Shown here piece after piece: positions 7,399-14,694 of a stretch of DNA of 64,000 nt. The DNA lies in assembly GCA_910578095.1 (NCBI GenBank), contig CAJTOZ010000004.1:1-64000 (forward strand), in the 5' to 3' direction. The position numbers and the translations under genes are program-made. Below the pieces are notes generated by a model, which worked only from the letters and a program-made list of their open reading frames with translations, was not told the origin of the DNA and ran no database searches. The DNA is from an uncultured Muribaculaceae bacterium. GTDB taxonomy: Bacteria > Bacteroidota > Bacteroidia > Bacteroidales > Muribaculaceae. Position 1 is the stretch's first letter, and every line of letters starts with the position of its first letter.

Positions 7399-9771
7399 CT
7401 ATTCGTGATAGAAGATGCGGCGCACCCGCGGGCTGATAGTGGACAGCACTTCGTAGGGTATGGTGCCGAGTGTGTCGGACAATCGCTCTATGGGCAGTTC
7501 GGGGCCGAATATTTCCACAGTGTCGCCGATGTGTGCTTCCGCCACATCGGTGACATCTATCATGCACATATCCATGCAAATGCTTCCCACCGTGGGGCAG
7601 TCCTTGCCTCCGGTGCGGAATGATGCCGCACCGCAGCCGAGATGGCGATCAATGCCATCGGCATAGCCTATGGGCAGAGTGGCGATGAGCGAATCCCGGT
7701 TAAGCACCCCGCGGCGTCCGTAGCCCACCGTGGTGCCGGCGGGGTATCGCCGCAGGGCTATTATAGTGGTGGTGAGCGTGGCCACCGGAGTGAGGTCTAT
7801 GTGTGTTGCTTCCCCGGGCAGCGGCGATATGCCGTAGAGGCCTATGCCAAGACGCCCCATATCGTAGGCATCGGCAGTATGGCCGAATCGCATCATTCCG
7901 GCCGTGTTGAGTATATGGCGGCGCAGAGGCTTGTCGAGCAGGGCGGCCAGTTTGTCGCTCATGCTCTTGAATGTTTCAAGCTGCAGTTTTGTATAATCGT
8001 CTTTGTCGAGGCAGTCGGCTGTGGCCAGATGGCTGAATACGGATGCCACATGCAGGCGGGGATGCGCTTTCAGGGCCTCTGCCAGTGCCGGGATTTCATC
8101 GTCGCTGAATCCCATGCGGTGCATGCCTGTATCGAGTTTGATGTGTACGGCCACATCGTCGCAATCGGCTATTGCGGCTTCCTCGGCTATATGTGCGAGT
8201 TCGGCAAGGGAGAAGACGGATGGCTCGAGGCGATAGTTGAACAGGGCGCGGAAGTTGGTGGTGATGGGGTTCATGACCATCACCGGCATTGTGATTCCGG
8301 CGTCGCGCAATGTCACACCCTCATCGACCACCGCTACGGCCAGATAGGCGGCGCCGTGGCTCTGCAGCGTTTTGGAAGCCTCGATGGCTCCGATGCCGTA
8401 GGCTGATGCCTTGACCATGGCCACGATGCCGGCGTTGGCCGGCATCAGCGAGCGGAACTCGTTGAAGTTGCGGACCATAGCGTCGAGGTTTATTTCCATC
8501 ACGGTGTCGTGGGCGGCATTGGCAAGCATGTTTTTTATCGGGCGCATGCGCTCGGCGTTGCCGTGCAGCAGGATGAGCTCGTGGTCGAAGTCGATGCTCG
8601 TGAAGTTTTTCACGAACTCTTCAGGAGAATCGGCGAATTCCGATGCTGTGAGAGGATCAAACACATCGCGGTGGGCGGATATCTCGCGGCCGACACCTAT
8701 CAGGCGGCTTATGCCCCTATGGCGCAGCGTTGCGGCCAGAGCGGCATACTGCGCTTTGATATCGGCCGGGGTGGCATCCGGCGCGTGCATTAGATCGCCC
8801 ATGACTATGGTGGATGTGCGTCCGGCTGTGGCCCGGCGTTCCATGAAATCGAGTGCGGCATCGATTGAGGGGAGATCGGGGGTGAAATTGTCGGAAAGTA
8901 CGAGGCATCCTCCGGTGCCTTCGTTCACATCGATGCGAGTGGATATATCCGCCACCTGCCTCATGGCGTCGAGCGTGCGGCTGTCTATTTCATGACCGAG
9001 CTCCTTGAGCACGGCGCATGCGATATCCATCTTGCCGCAAGCCTCGATGATGCGGGCGTCGGGGTATAGTTCTTTCAGAATGCGCGGTGCATCGGGGTCG
9101 GAGTTGTCGCAGACTATGGTACGGCATCCCTCGAACAGCAGGCATTTTTCACGTATCTTGCCGGTGCGGGATGGAAACCCGGCGTCGTGTTCGCCGGTGA
9201 TGGCCGTGAGCACGCCTATGTCGGGGCGTGTCATTTCTGCGAGGGTGTGCATCTGTGCGGGCCTGTCGATTCCGGCCTCGATGATGGCCGTGTCGCTTTT
9301 AGGATCGATGGAGTAGAGGCTGAGCGGCACGCCTATCTGCGAGTTCCATGAGCGAGGCGAGCGCCATGCCGAAGGCAGCATCGCTGCGTACAACAACTCT
9401 TTTACCTGTGTTTTGCCGCGGCTGCCGGCTATGCCTACAAGAGTGCCGGAATATGCCTTGCGGGCAGCGGAACCGAGGGCGCGGAGCGCCTGCATCGTGT
9501 CCGGAACAACAAGGAATGTGGCATCGGGCACGGAGCGCATCACAGCCGGTACTTCGGACACGATGAAGGCTCTGACGCCATGCCGGTATACGTCCTTTAT
9601 GTAGCGGTGTCCGTCGCCGGAGGGCGTGCGCAGGGCAATGAACAGAGGGCTGCGGGAAGGGTCGACGGCCGAGCGGCTGTCGGTGAGCAGAGTGTCGACG
9701 GTGGGGGCGGAGGGAGCTCCCTCCATACGTGCGCCGGTGATTCCGGCTATGTCTTCAAGCGAGAATTTCAT
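7399..9771 (-). CDS. murF/alr: Bifunctional MurF (UDP-MurNAc-tripeptide:D-Ala-D-Ala ligase) / alanine racemase
   Basis: This 790-residue fusion joins two peptidoglycan-precursor enzymes, as in many Bacteroidetes. Residues 1 to about 420 are MurF-like, with a P-loop reading G-S-R-G-K-T where most Mur ligases have G-T/S-N-G-K-T, then N-S-Q-I-G-V-P and a central A-G-I motif. The racemase starts near residue 425 with M-E-I-N-L and has the PLP lysine in M-V-K-A-S-A-Y-G and the late G-Y-G-R-R and C-M-D-M-C-M-I-D-V segments. The ATG at 9771 overlaps the upstream GSCFA stop by 4 bases (ATGA), so translation is probably coupled. The P-loop Arg is unusual, but the surrounding motifs suggest an active enzyme. 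Confidence 0.93.
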   Translation of the reverse strand: MKFSLEDIAGITGARMEGAPSAPTVDTLLTDSRSAVDPSRSPLFIALRTPSGDGHRYIKDVYRHGVRAFIVSEVPAVMRSVPDATFLVVPDTMQALRALGSAARKAYSGTLVGIAGSRGKTQVKELLYAAMLPSAWRSPRSWNSQIGVPLSLYSIDPKSDTAIIEAGIDRPAQMHTLAEMTRPDIGVLTAITGEHDAGFPSRTGKIREKCLLFEGCRTIVCDNSDPDAPRILKELYPDARIIEACGKMDIACAVLKELGHEIDSRTLDAMRQVADISTRIDVNEGTGGCLVLSDNFTPDLPSIDAALDFMERRATAGRTSTIVMGDLMHAPDATPADIKAQYAALAATLRHRGISRLIGVGREISAHRDVFDPLTASEFADSPEEFVKNFTSIDFDHELILLHGNAERMRPIKNMLANAAHDTVMEINLDAMVRNFNEFRSLMPANAGIVAMVKASAYGIGAIEASKTLQSHGAAYLAVAVVDEGVTLRDAGITMPVMVMNPITTNFRALFNYRLEPSVFSLAELAHIAEEAAIADCDDVAVHIKLDTGMHRMGFSDDEIPALAEALKAHPRLHVASVFSHLATADCLDKDDYTKLQLETFKSMSDKLAALLDKPLRRHILNTAGMMRFGHTADAYDMGRLGIGLYGISPLPGEATHIDLTPVATLTTTIIALRRYPAGTTVGYGRRGVLNRDSLIATLPIGYADGIDRHLGCGAASFRTGGKDCPTVGSICMDMCMIDVTDVAEAHIGDTVEIFGPELPIERLSDTLGTIPYEVLSTISPRVRRIFYHE

Positions 9772-10613
9772 AGGGTATTGTTGCCTGGGCGATGTGCGGC
9801 TCTCAGGAAGGCTGCGTATCGCCCGCGTATTGTTTCTTTGGTTGCTGCACTGAAATAAGTGTCGGCAAATTTTTCGTAGATATAGTCGATGGCCGTGTCG
9901 GAGGGGTGTTTGAGGTCGGCGGCGTAGAAGCGGTAGTCGCGGAGGTCGTCGCACAGAATCTCGTAGGCCGGGAAATATTCGGTTTCGAGAGCCTCGGTGG
10001 CCAGCAGTAAGGTGGCTTTGCTGATGTTGTTGCCGTGGAGCCCATCGGCCACATGGCGCACGGGGCTCACAGTGAGGATGACACGCTTCCCGGCCTCACG
10101 CAACCGCTGCAGCAGCGGGCGCCACATGCGGCACACATCGTCGATGGATAGTATGGAACGGTGGAAAGTGGAGGCTGGCAATTTGTGGCAGTTGCCTGCT
10201 ATTGCTCCTGAGCCGTTGATGTGGTAGGCGTAGGCGGTGCCGAATGTGATGAAGATGATGCGCGCGCGTTCCAGAGCTTCACAGAGGGTGGTGAAGTCGC
10301 GGTTGACGGCCTCGGCGAGCACACCGGCCGACGGGCTTTGGTAGCGTGCAGCCCAGTCCATGGCATGGTATATGCCGTCGTGCTCCATAAAATCGGCGGC
10401 CACATAGGAACGCCGTTCCATGGCGCGGCCGAGTGCAGCGGCTATGGATGCGGGGTTGAAAAGTGGTCCCAGAGGATTGTGCGTGACGTCGAAACCATAC
10501 TCCCGGAGCCGTGCGCCCATGTTGTCGGCGAAGCATGAGCCGAGGAACAGTATGCTGTCGTCGGGGCCTATGCTGTCGGCGCGAAAAGTTTCTATTTCGG
10601 TGCGGAATCTCAT
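9768..10613 (-). CDS. GSCFA domain protein
   Basis: The family name motif is present as L-G-S-C-F-A-D-N-M-G near residues 24-33, and the 281-residue length covers one GSCFA domain. The domain is widespread in Bacteroidetes and has an SGNH-hydrolase-like layout, but its substrate is not known to me. Further landmarks are N-P-L-G-P-L-F-N-P, F-I-T-F-G-T-A and T-V-S-P-V-R-H. It lies between the PorE-like lipoprotein gene (3 bases upstream) and murF-alr (4-base overlap). This context suggests, by inference only, a role in modifying a cell-wall or envelope glycan. No signal peptide is seen, so a cytoplasmic location is likely. Confidence 0.9.
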   Translation of the reverse strand: MRFRTEIETFRADSIGPDDSILFLGSCFADNMGARLREYGFDVTHNPLGPLFNPASIAAALGRAMERRSYVAADFMEHDGIYHAMDWAARYQSPSAGVLAEAVNRDFTTLCEALERARIIFITFGTAYAYHINGSGAIAGNCHKLPASTFHRSILSIDDVCRMWRPLLQRLREAGKRVILTVSPVRHVADGLHGNNISKATLLLATEALETEYFPAYEILCDDLRDYRFYAADLKHPSDTAIDYIYEKFADTYFSAATKETIRGRYAAFLRAAHRPGNNTL

Positions 10614-10616
10614 TGT

Positions 10617-12584
10617 TCAATACATCTGATAGTCGATGGAGAGTACCTGAAATTCGGTGCGGCGGTTTATCTGGTCGGCAATTTCCTGCTGGTCGTCGGG
10701 GAGTGCGAGGATATAATCCTCGGTGAGCACGTCGCCTTCCTTGAACTGCGGATATTCGCGTGCGAGTTTCTTTGTGATGGTCTTGGGGCGCGACTCGCCG
10801 TAGCCTTGCGACTGCAACCGGTCGGGCGATATGCCCACACTGATAAGATAGTCGATGACAGCTTTTGCGCGGCGTCCGCTGAGGTTGATGTTGTACTGGT
10901 CGGTGCCATGGCGGTCGGTGTGCGAGGCCATCTCTATCGTGACGTTGGGATTGTCGCGCAGCACCTGTGCCATTTCATCGAGGGCGGTCTTGCTCTCTGG
11001 GCGGAGAGTAGCCCGGTCGAAATCGTAGAAAATATTGTCTATGACCACCGGTTTTGTTATCGACGCGAGGATAAAGTCGACATCGTAGACGGCATCCTCT
11101 TCGGCTTCATCGCTTGTGAACTCCTGCTTGGCGTTGAGATATCCTTTGGCGCCGGCGAGCATCACGTAGCTTACGCCACGTTGCAGCGGAAAAGAGAAAG
11201 AACCGTCGGGGCGTGCCATCTGTTTCTGGTTGCTGCCGTCGTTGCCCACGATTCGTATAACGGCGTTGGGCACCGGCTCTTCATCGCGGTCGAGCACCCA
11301 TCCCTGGATTGTGATTTTGAGATCGGGGAGCTCGAAAGAGTATATGTGGTCGTATCCGCGTCCATCGCCGCGGTTGCTGCTGAAAAATCCGTTTTCGCCT
11401 TGTGTGAATGTGATGCCGAAATCGTCGCCGGCAGAGTTTACCGGTTTGCCCATGTTCACTACTTGCCATCCACCCGAGGGCATCAGCTGTGCGCGGAATA
11501 TGTCGAGCCCGCCATAGCCGGGATGGCCGTCGCTTGCGAAGTAAAGGAGGGAGTCGCTGCGCACATACGGGAATGATTCGTTGCCCGGAGTGTTGATCCA
11601 TTCGCCAAGGTTTTCCAGCGACCCGCTGCGTTCCGTCAGGCTTACACGCCAGATGTCGAGGCCGCCGCTGCCTCCGGGCATGTCGCTGGTAAAGTACAGC
11701 CATTGTCCGTCGGGCGAAACGGCGGGATGCCCGTAGCTGCTGAGTGTGTCGGCCGTGATTTCAAATTTCACAGGCGCGCTCCATTTTGCTTCCGAGCGTT
11801 GCGATGTGTAGATCTCCACTCCTGTAGGGGCGTTGGGTTCGCGGCGTGCTTTGGTGAGATACATTGTCTGGCCGTCCGGAGAGAAACTCACTATGCCTTC
11901 GTCGAGTTCGGTGTTGAGTTCGCCTTCTGCCGGTTGCGGTCTCTGCCACTCGCCTTTCTCGTTTTTTATGGCCACCCAGATGTCGCCGTTTTTCATTCCG
12001 GTGATCTCGCTTTTCTTTGTACCGGTGGATTTCTCGCTGGTGGATGTGATGAACAGCTGCTCCTGGGGTTCGGAGTGGAACATAGGAGCGTAGTCCGATC
12101 GCCGGGTGTTGAATAGCTTGGGCTGGCGCACTATATAGCGTGTGGGCGGATTTTTTTCGGCCGCCATGCGGGCTCCCGCAAGGCGCGTGCGCGCGTTGTT
12201 GTCGTCGGGATGGTAGGTGAGATACTCCTCGTAGTTTTTTATCGCGGCGGCATACTTGCCGTCGGCGTGCTGCATGCGCGCTATCCGTAGGCGCAGGGTG
12301 GAGTCGGCGTAGCCGTATCGTGCGGCGTTCTGATAGGCAGCGGCGGCACGGGCGTATTGGTTGAGCTTCTCGCTGCATTGCCCGAGGCGGAATGCCACTT
12401 CGCCACGCTGCGCGCGCTCCTCGCGTTTGGTGAGCTTGTTGTAGATCTTTCGGTATGTCTTGGACGCGTCGAAATATTCGCCGCGGGCCATCTGCTCGTT
12501 GGCCGTACTCATCTTGGCTCCGCCGCAGCTGCACAGAGCGGCGAGCGATACGGAGGCTATACAAAGCAGTAGTATCTTTTTCAT
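10617..12584 (-). CDS. PorE-like outer-membrane lipoprotein (TPR, PD40 repeats, regulatory-like domain, OmpA)
   Basis: This 655-residue protein starts with a lipoprotein signal (cysteine in L-C-S-C near residue 19). TPR-like helices follow (about 25-140), then a WD40/PD40 beta-propeller region (about 160-400) with repeated S-P-D-G-Q and F-x-S-N/D motifs. A carboxypeptidase-regulatory-like beta domain (about 415-490) precedes a C-terminal OmpA peptidoglycan-binding domain (about 530-655) with S-H-T-D-R-x-G and N-L-S-x-R-R-A. This order is that of PorE of the type IX secretion system, but paralogues of the same layout are common, so identity with PorE is not proven. The ATG at 12584 was chosen because the signal peptide begins there. 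It is the first gene of the operon with the GSCFA and MurF-Alr genes. Confidence 0.88.
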   Translation of the reverse strand: MKKILLLCIASVSLAALCSCGGAKMSTANEQMARGEYFDASKTYRKIYNKLTKREERAQRGEVAFRLGQCSEKLNQYARAAAAYQNAARYGYADSTLRLRIARMQHADGKYAAAIKNYEEYLTYHPDDNNARTRLAGARMAAEKNPPTRYIVRQPKLFNTRRSDYAPMFHSEPQEQLFITSTSEKSTGTKKSEITGMKNGDIWVAIKNEKGEWQRPQPAEGELNTELDEGIVSFSPDGQTMYLTKARREPNAPTGVEIYTSQRSEAKWSAPVKFEITADTLSSYGHPAVSPDGQWLYFTSDMPGGSGGLDIWRVSLTERSGSLENLGEWINTPGNESFPYVRSDSLLYFASDGHPGYGGLDIFRAQLMPSGGWQVVNMGKPVNSAGDDFGITFTQGENGFFSSNRGDGRGYDHIYSFELPDLKITIQGWVLDRDEEPVPNAVIRIVGNDGSNQKQMARPDGSFSFPLQRGVSYVMLAGAKGYLNAKQEFTSDEAEEDAVYDVDFILASITKPVVIDNIFYDFDRATLRPESKTALDEMAQVLRDNPNVTIEMASHTDRHGTDQYNINLSGRRAKAVIDYLISVGISPDRLQSQGYGESRPKTITKKLAREYPQFKEGDVLTEDYILALPDDQQEIADQINRRTEFQVLSIDYQMY

Positions 12585-12700
12585 ATTTATTATAACGGCA
12601 GGTGGCAAAAAATATTTTTTGAAAAAGTTAAAACTATTCTTGATTTCTTAAAACGGAAAGCGGTACAGACCGATATTTCAGTGCATGAATCACCTCATAT

Positions 12701-12822
12701 TTTTCGAGGGTGCAGACACACAAAATGACAAAAGAGACAAAAGAATTAATAATCAATAAATTATGCTCTTTTGCGCCCTCGCCATACGATATTGCATATC
12801 TCTTGCACCGTAATTTAGGCTT
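12701..12822 (+). repeat. Dispersed intergenic repeat, copy A
   Basis: It begins with CGAGGGTGCA (12705-12714), followed by a purine-rich block with two ACAAAAGA units and AATTAATAAT. It then continues with TTTTGCGCCCTCG, a TTGCATA core and TGCACCGTAAT. The same ordered blocks occur at 34951-35097. The left CGAGGGTGCA and right TGCGCCCTCG are near inverted repeats, so the unit could fold as a long stem. Confidence 0.65.
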
Positions 12823-12831
12823 CAACCGGAA

Positions 12832-12860
12832 AAGCGCCGACTCTTCGCGAGTCGGCGCTT
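12832..12860. terminator. Strong 12-bp hairpin, possible terminator
   Basis: AAGCGCCGACTC and GAGTCGGCGCTT form a perfect stem with a 5-base loop. Neither side has a clear T-run, so factor-independent termination is uncertain. It sits directly beside repeat copy A; copy B also has a hairpin nearby, about 60 bases beyond its end. Confidence 0.45.
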
Positions 12861-13029
12861 CCTGTCTATGCATGAATTTACTGCTTTACTCTTTTTATTG
12901 TCGAGAGGGTTTTTGAAGTCAATATTTATGACGCTTTCGGCGCCAAATGGTTTAATTTCACAATTCATTTTTGCATAAATTTAGAAATATCCTGCAAAAT
13001 GTTAAAGAAGTATAATTATAGTACTATGT

Positions 13030-13061
13030 ATTGCAAAGTATTATATGCTTTCGTAATTTTG
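13030..13061 (+). promoter_or_regulatory. Promoter of the padR-pspC operon
   Basis: ATTG at 13030-13033, a 20-base spacer and TAATTTTG at 13054-13061 fit the Bacteroidetes promoter pattern with one mismatch in the -33 box. The predicted start near 13068 gives a leader of about 50 bases. Confidence 0.6.
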
Positions 13062-13116
13062 CAGTGTCAAAACAAAAAAAACTATACAATCTACACATCT
13101 ATTATCGCATTATCCA

Positions 13117-13455
13117 ATGAATATTGAGAATCTGAAATCACAGATGCGCAAGGGGATGCTGGAGTATTGTGTGCTTCTATTGCTGAAGGGTGGGGATGCC
13201 TACGCTTCTGAGATAATCGGGCGCATGAAGGACGCGCACCTGATAGTGATGGAAGGCACGCTCTATCCGCTTCTGACACGTCTGAAGAACGATGGGCTCC
13301 TGGCCTATCGGTGGGAGGAATCCCCATCGGGACCTCCACGCAAGTATTATTCGCTGACGCCAGCCGGAATGCTGTTTCTCGAGCAGCTCGACGGCGCATG
13401 GCATGAAATAAGCCGTTCGGTGGAGCATTTACAAAACGCAAACGACAAGTTATAA
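13117..13455 (+). CDS. PadR-family transcriptional regulator
   Basis: This 112-residue winged-helix protein has the PadR signature: an opening helix (R-K-G-M-L-E-Y-C-V-L-L-L-L), the Y-A-S-E-I-I recognition region, then G-T-L-Y-P-L-L-T-R-L-K-N-D-G-L-L and the beta-wing S-G-P-P-R-K-Y-Y-S-L-T-P. PadR proteins are usually dimeric repressors controlling neighbouring membrane or stress genes. The short C-terminal helix is typical of the small subfamily. The PspC-domain gene begins 15 bases downstream, so the pair forms an operon and the regulator probably controls it together with itself. The inducing signal cannot be read from sequence. Confidence 0.93.
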   Translation: MNIENLKSQMRKGMLEYCVLLLLKGGDAYASEIIGRMKDAHLIVMEGTLYPLLTRLKNDGLLAYRWEESPSGPPRKYYSLTPAGMLFLEQLDGAWHEISRSVEHLQNANDKL

Positions 13456-13470
13456 ACCATTCGTAATTTT

Positions 13471-14571
13471 ATGAAAAAGACATTTCCCGCAAATATAAGC
13501 GGAAAGATATACTATATTGATGAGGATGCGTACATGCTTCTCCAGAACTATTTCACGCAGCTGCGCAATTCTTTTCCCGGCGATGAGGGCCGTGAGATAG
13601 TGGACGACATCGAAGGGCGTGTGGCCGAGATATTCGAGGATAAAATGGTGGGCGGCAGTTCGGTGGTGACGCTTGCCGATGTTAATGAGGTGATAGAGCG
13701 CATGGGGCGCCCCGAGGAACTGAGCGATGAGGAAGGTGCGCCTTCGGGTGCCGGAGATGACGAGACGGTGGAGGAGAAACCGTTCATATCCATAAATCTG
13801 CCGACAAAAAAACGCCTGTACCGCGACACTCGCAACAAGGTGTTTGGCGGCGTGGTGAGCGGCGTGGCGCGCTATCTCAACTGGGATTGCAACATAATGC
13901 GACTGCTGTTGGTGGTAATAGCTCTGTGCACCTATGTGCTGCCTTTGTGCGTGGCATATCTTGTGCTGTGGATGATCATCCCTCCGGCCGGAACATCGCG
14001 CCAGATACTGGAGATGCAGGGCCGTCCGGTGACAGTGGACAGTGTAGGGCGCACAGTGCTCGACACCGCCACCCCTCCTCCCTACAACGCTGCTTCCGAG
14101 GCCGGGGCTCCGGCATCGGGCGGAGGTTTCTGGTCGTTTGTGTCGATGATGTTCCGCGTGCTCGGCAAGTGTGCCATGATTCTGCTTCTTGTGGTGTCGG
14201 CAGTGGCCGGTGTGACGGCGGTGGTTTTCTTCCTTCTCGGCGTTTCCGCGCTGGTGATGGGCAGTTGCTACGGCGCCTATGAGGTGGCCTCCAATATGGG
14301 CTTCGATCTGATACACCCGCTTCTGGAATACGAGCTTTGGAGTATGATTCTTGGGGCTCTCGTGGGTCTTATACCCTGTGTGGCTCTGGTTTGGGCGGCA
14401 TGTTCGTCGCTATTCAATGTGCGCGGTGCGTCGACCGGGCTGATTATTGCCGCGGTGGTGACGGAAGTACTTCTGATTGCGGCGTTGGTGGTGATGATGA
14501 ATCTTATGTTCGGCACGCAGTATATGTGTCTGGTGTCGGGCGCGGCCGCTCTTCAAGGCTTTATGGCATGA
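13471..14571 (+). CDS. PspC-domain multi-pass membrane protein
   Basis: In this 366-residue protein, an N-terminal soluble region (about 1-110) has an acidic E-E-L-S-D-E-E-G segment. A PspC domain (about 115-175) follows, with the family pattern L-Y-R-D-x-x-N-K-V-F-G-G-V-V-S-G-V-A-R-Y and W-D-x-x-x-x-R-L-L. At least four further hydrophobic segments lie at about 225-365. PspC proteins of the phage-shock type act at the inner membrane in envelope stress. In Bacteroidetes they are commonly encoded next to a PadR regulator, as here. It is the last gene of the operon, which ends at the terminator at 14609-14636. The precise role is unknown. Confidence 0.88.
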   Translation: MKKTFPANISGKIYYIDEDAYMLLQNYFTQLRNSFPGDEGREIVDDIEGRVAEIFEDKMVGGSSVVTLADVNEVIERMGRPEELSDEEGAPSGAGDDETVEEKPFISINLPTKKRLYRDTRNKVFGGVVSGVARYLNWDCNIMRLLLVVIALCTYVLPLCVAYLVLWMIIPPAGTSRQILEMQGRPVTVDSVGRTVLDTATPPPYNAASEAGAPASGGGFWSFVSMMFRVLGKCAMILLLVVSAVAGVTAVVFFLLGVSALVMGSCYGAYEVASNMGFDLIHPLLEYELWSMILGALVGLIPCVALVWAACSSLFNVRGASTGLIIAAVVTEVLLIAALVVMMNLMFGTQYMCLVSGAAALQGFMA

Positions 14572-14608
14572 TGCCCTGCTGATAATCTACAATCTTGAGT
14601 TTCCATGG

Positions 14609-14636
14609 GCCTGCGCAGTGATGCGCGGGCTTTTTT
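14609..14636 (+). terminator. Intrinsic terminator of the padR-pspC operon
   Basis: GCCTGCGC (14609-14616) and GCGCGGGC (14623-14630) form a stem with a 6-base loop, followed immediately by six T. Confidence 0.85.
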
Positions 14637-14638
14637 CA

Positions 14639-14670
14639 TTTGCTATTGTGGCCGCGAATCGCTAATTTTG
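14639..14670 (+). promoter_or_regulatory. Promoter of the ABC exporter gene
   Basis: TTTG (14639-14642), a 20-base spacer and TAATTTTG (14663-14670) match the consensus exactly. The predicted start near 14677 rules out the longer in-frame start at 14605 and supports the ATG at 14695. Confidence 0.8.
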
Positions 14671-14694
14671 CAGAAATATAGTAGCGAAATAATT

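Larger units (their letters stand above)
12585..13029. other. Gene-free intergenic region with dispersed repeat and hairpin
   Basis: No convincing gene is present between the PorE-like and PadR genes. The stretch contains the upstream region of the PorE-like gene, one copy of a dispersed repeat (12701-12822), a GC-rich 12-bp hairpin (12832-12860) and AT-rich sequence leading to the PadR promoter. A minus-strand open frame here shares its peptide only with the other repeat copy and is treated as repeat translation. Confidence 0.6.

Noticed and set aside
12634..12873. Minus-strand open frame that shares an I-I-N-S-F-V-S-F peptide with another at 34751-35263
   Set aside because: The shared peptide is the translation of the dispersed repeat; the rest does not match, so it reflects DNA repeat similarity and not a gene family.
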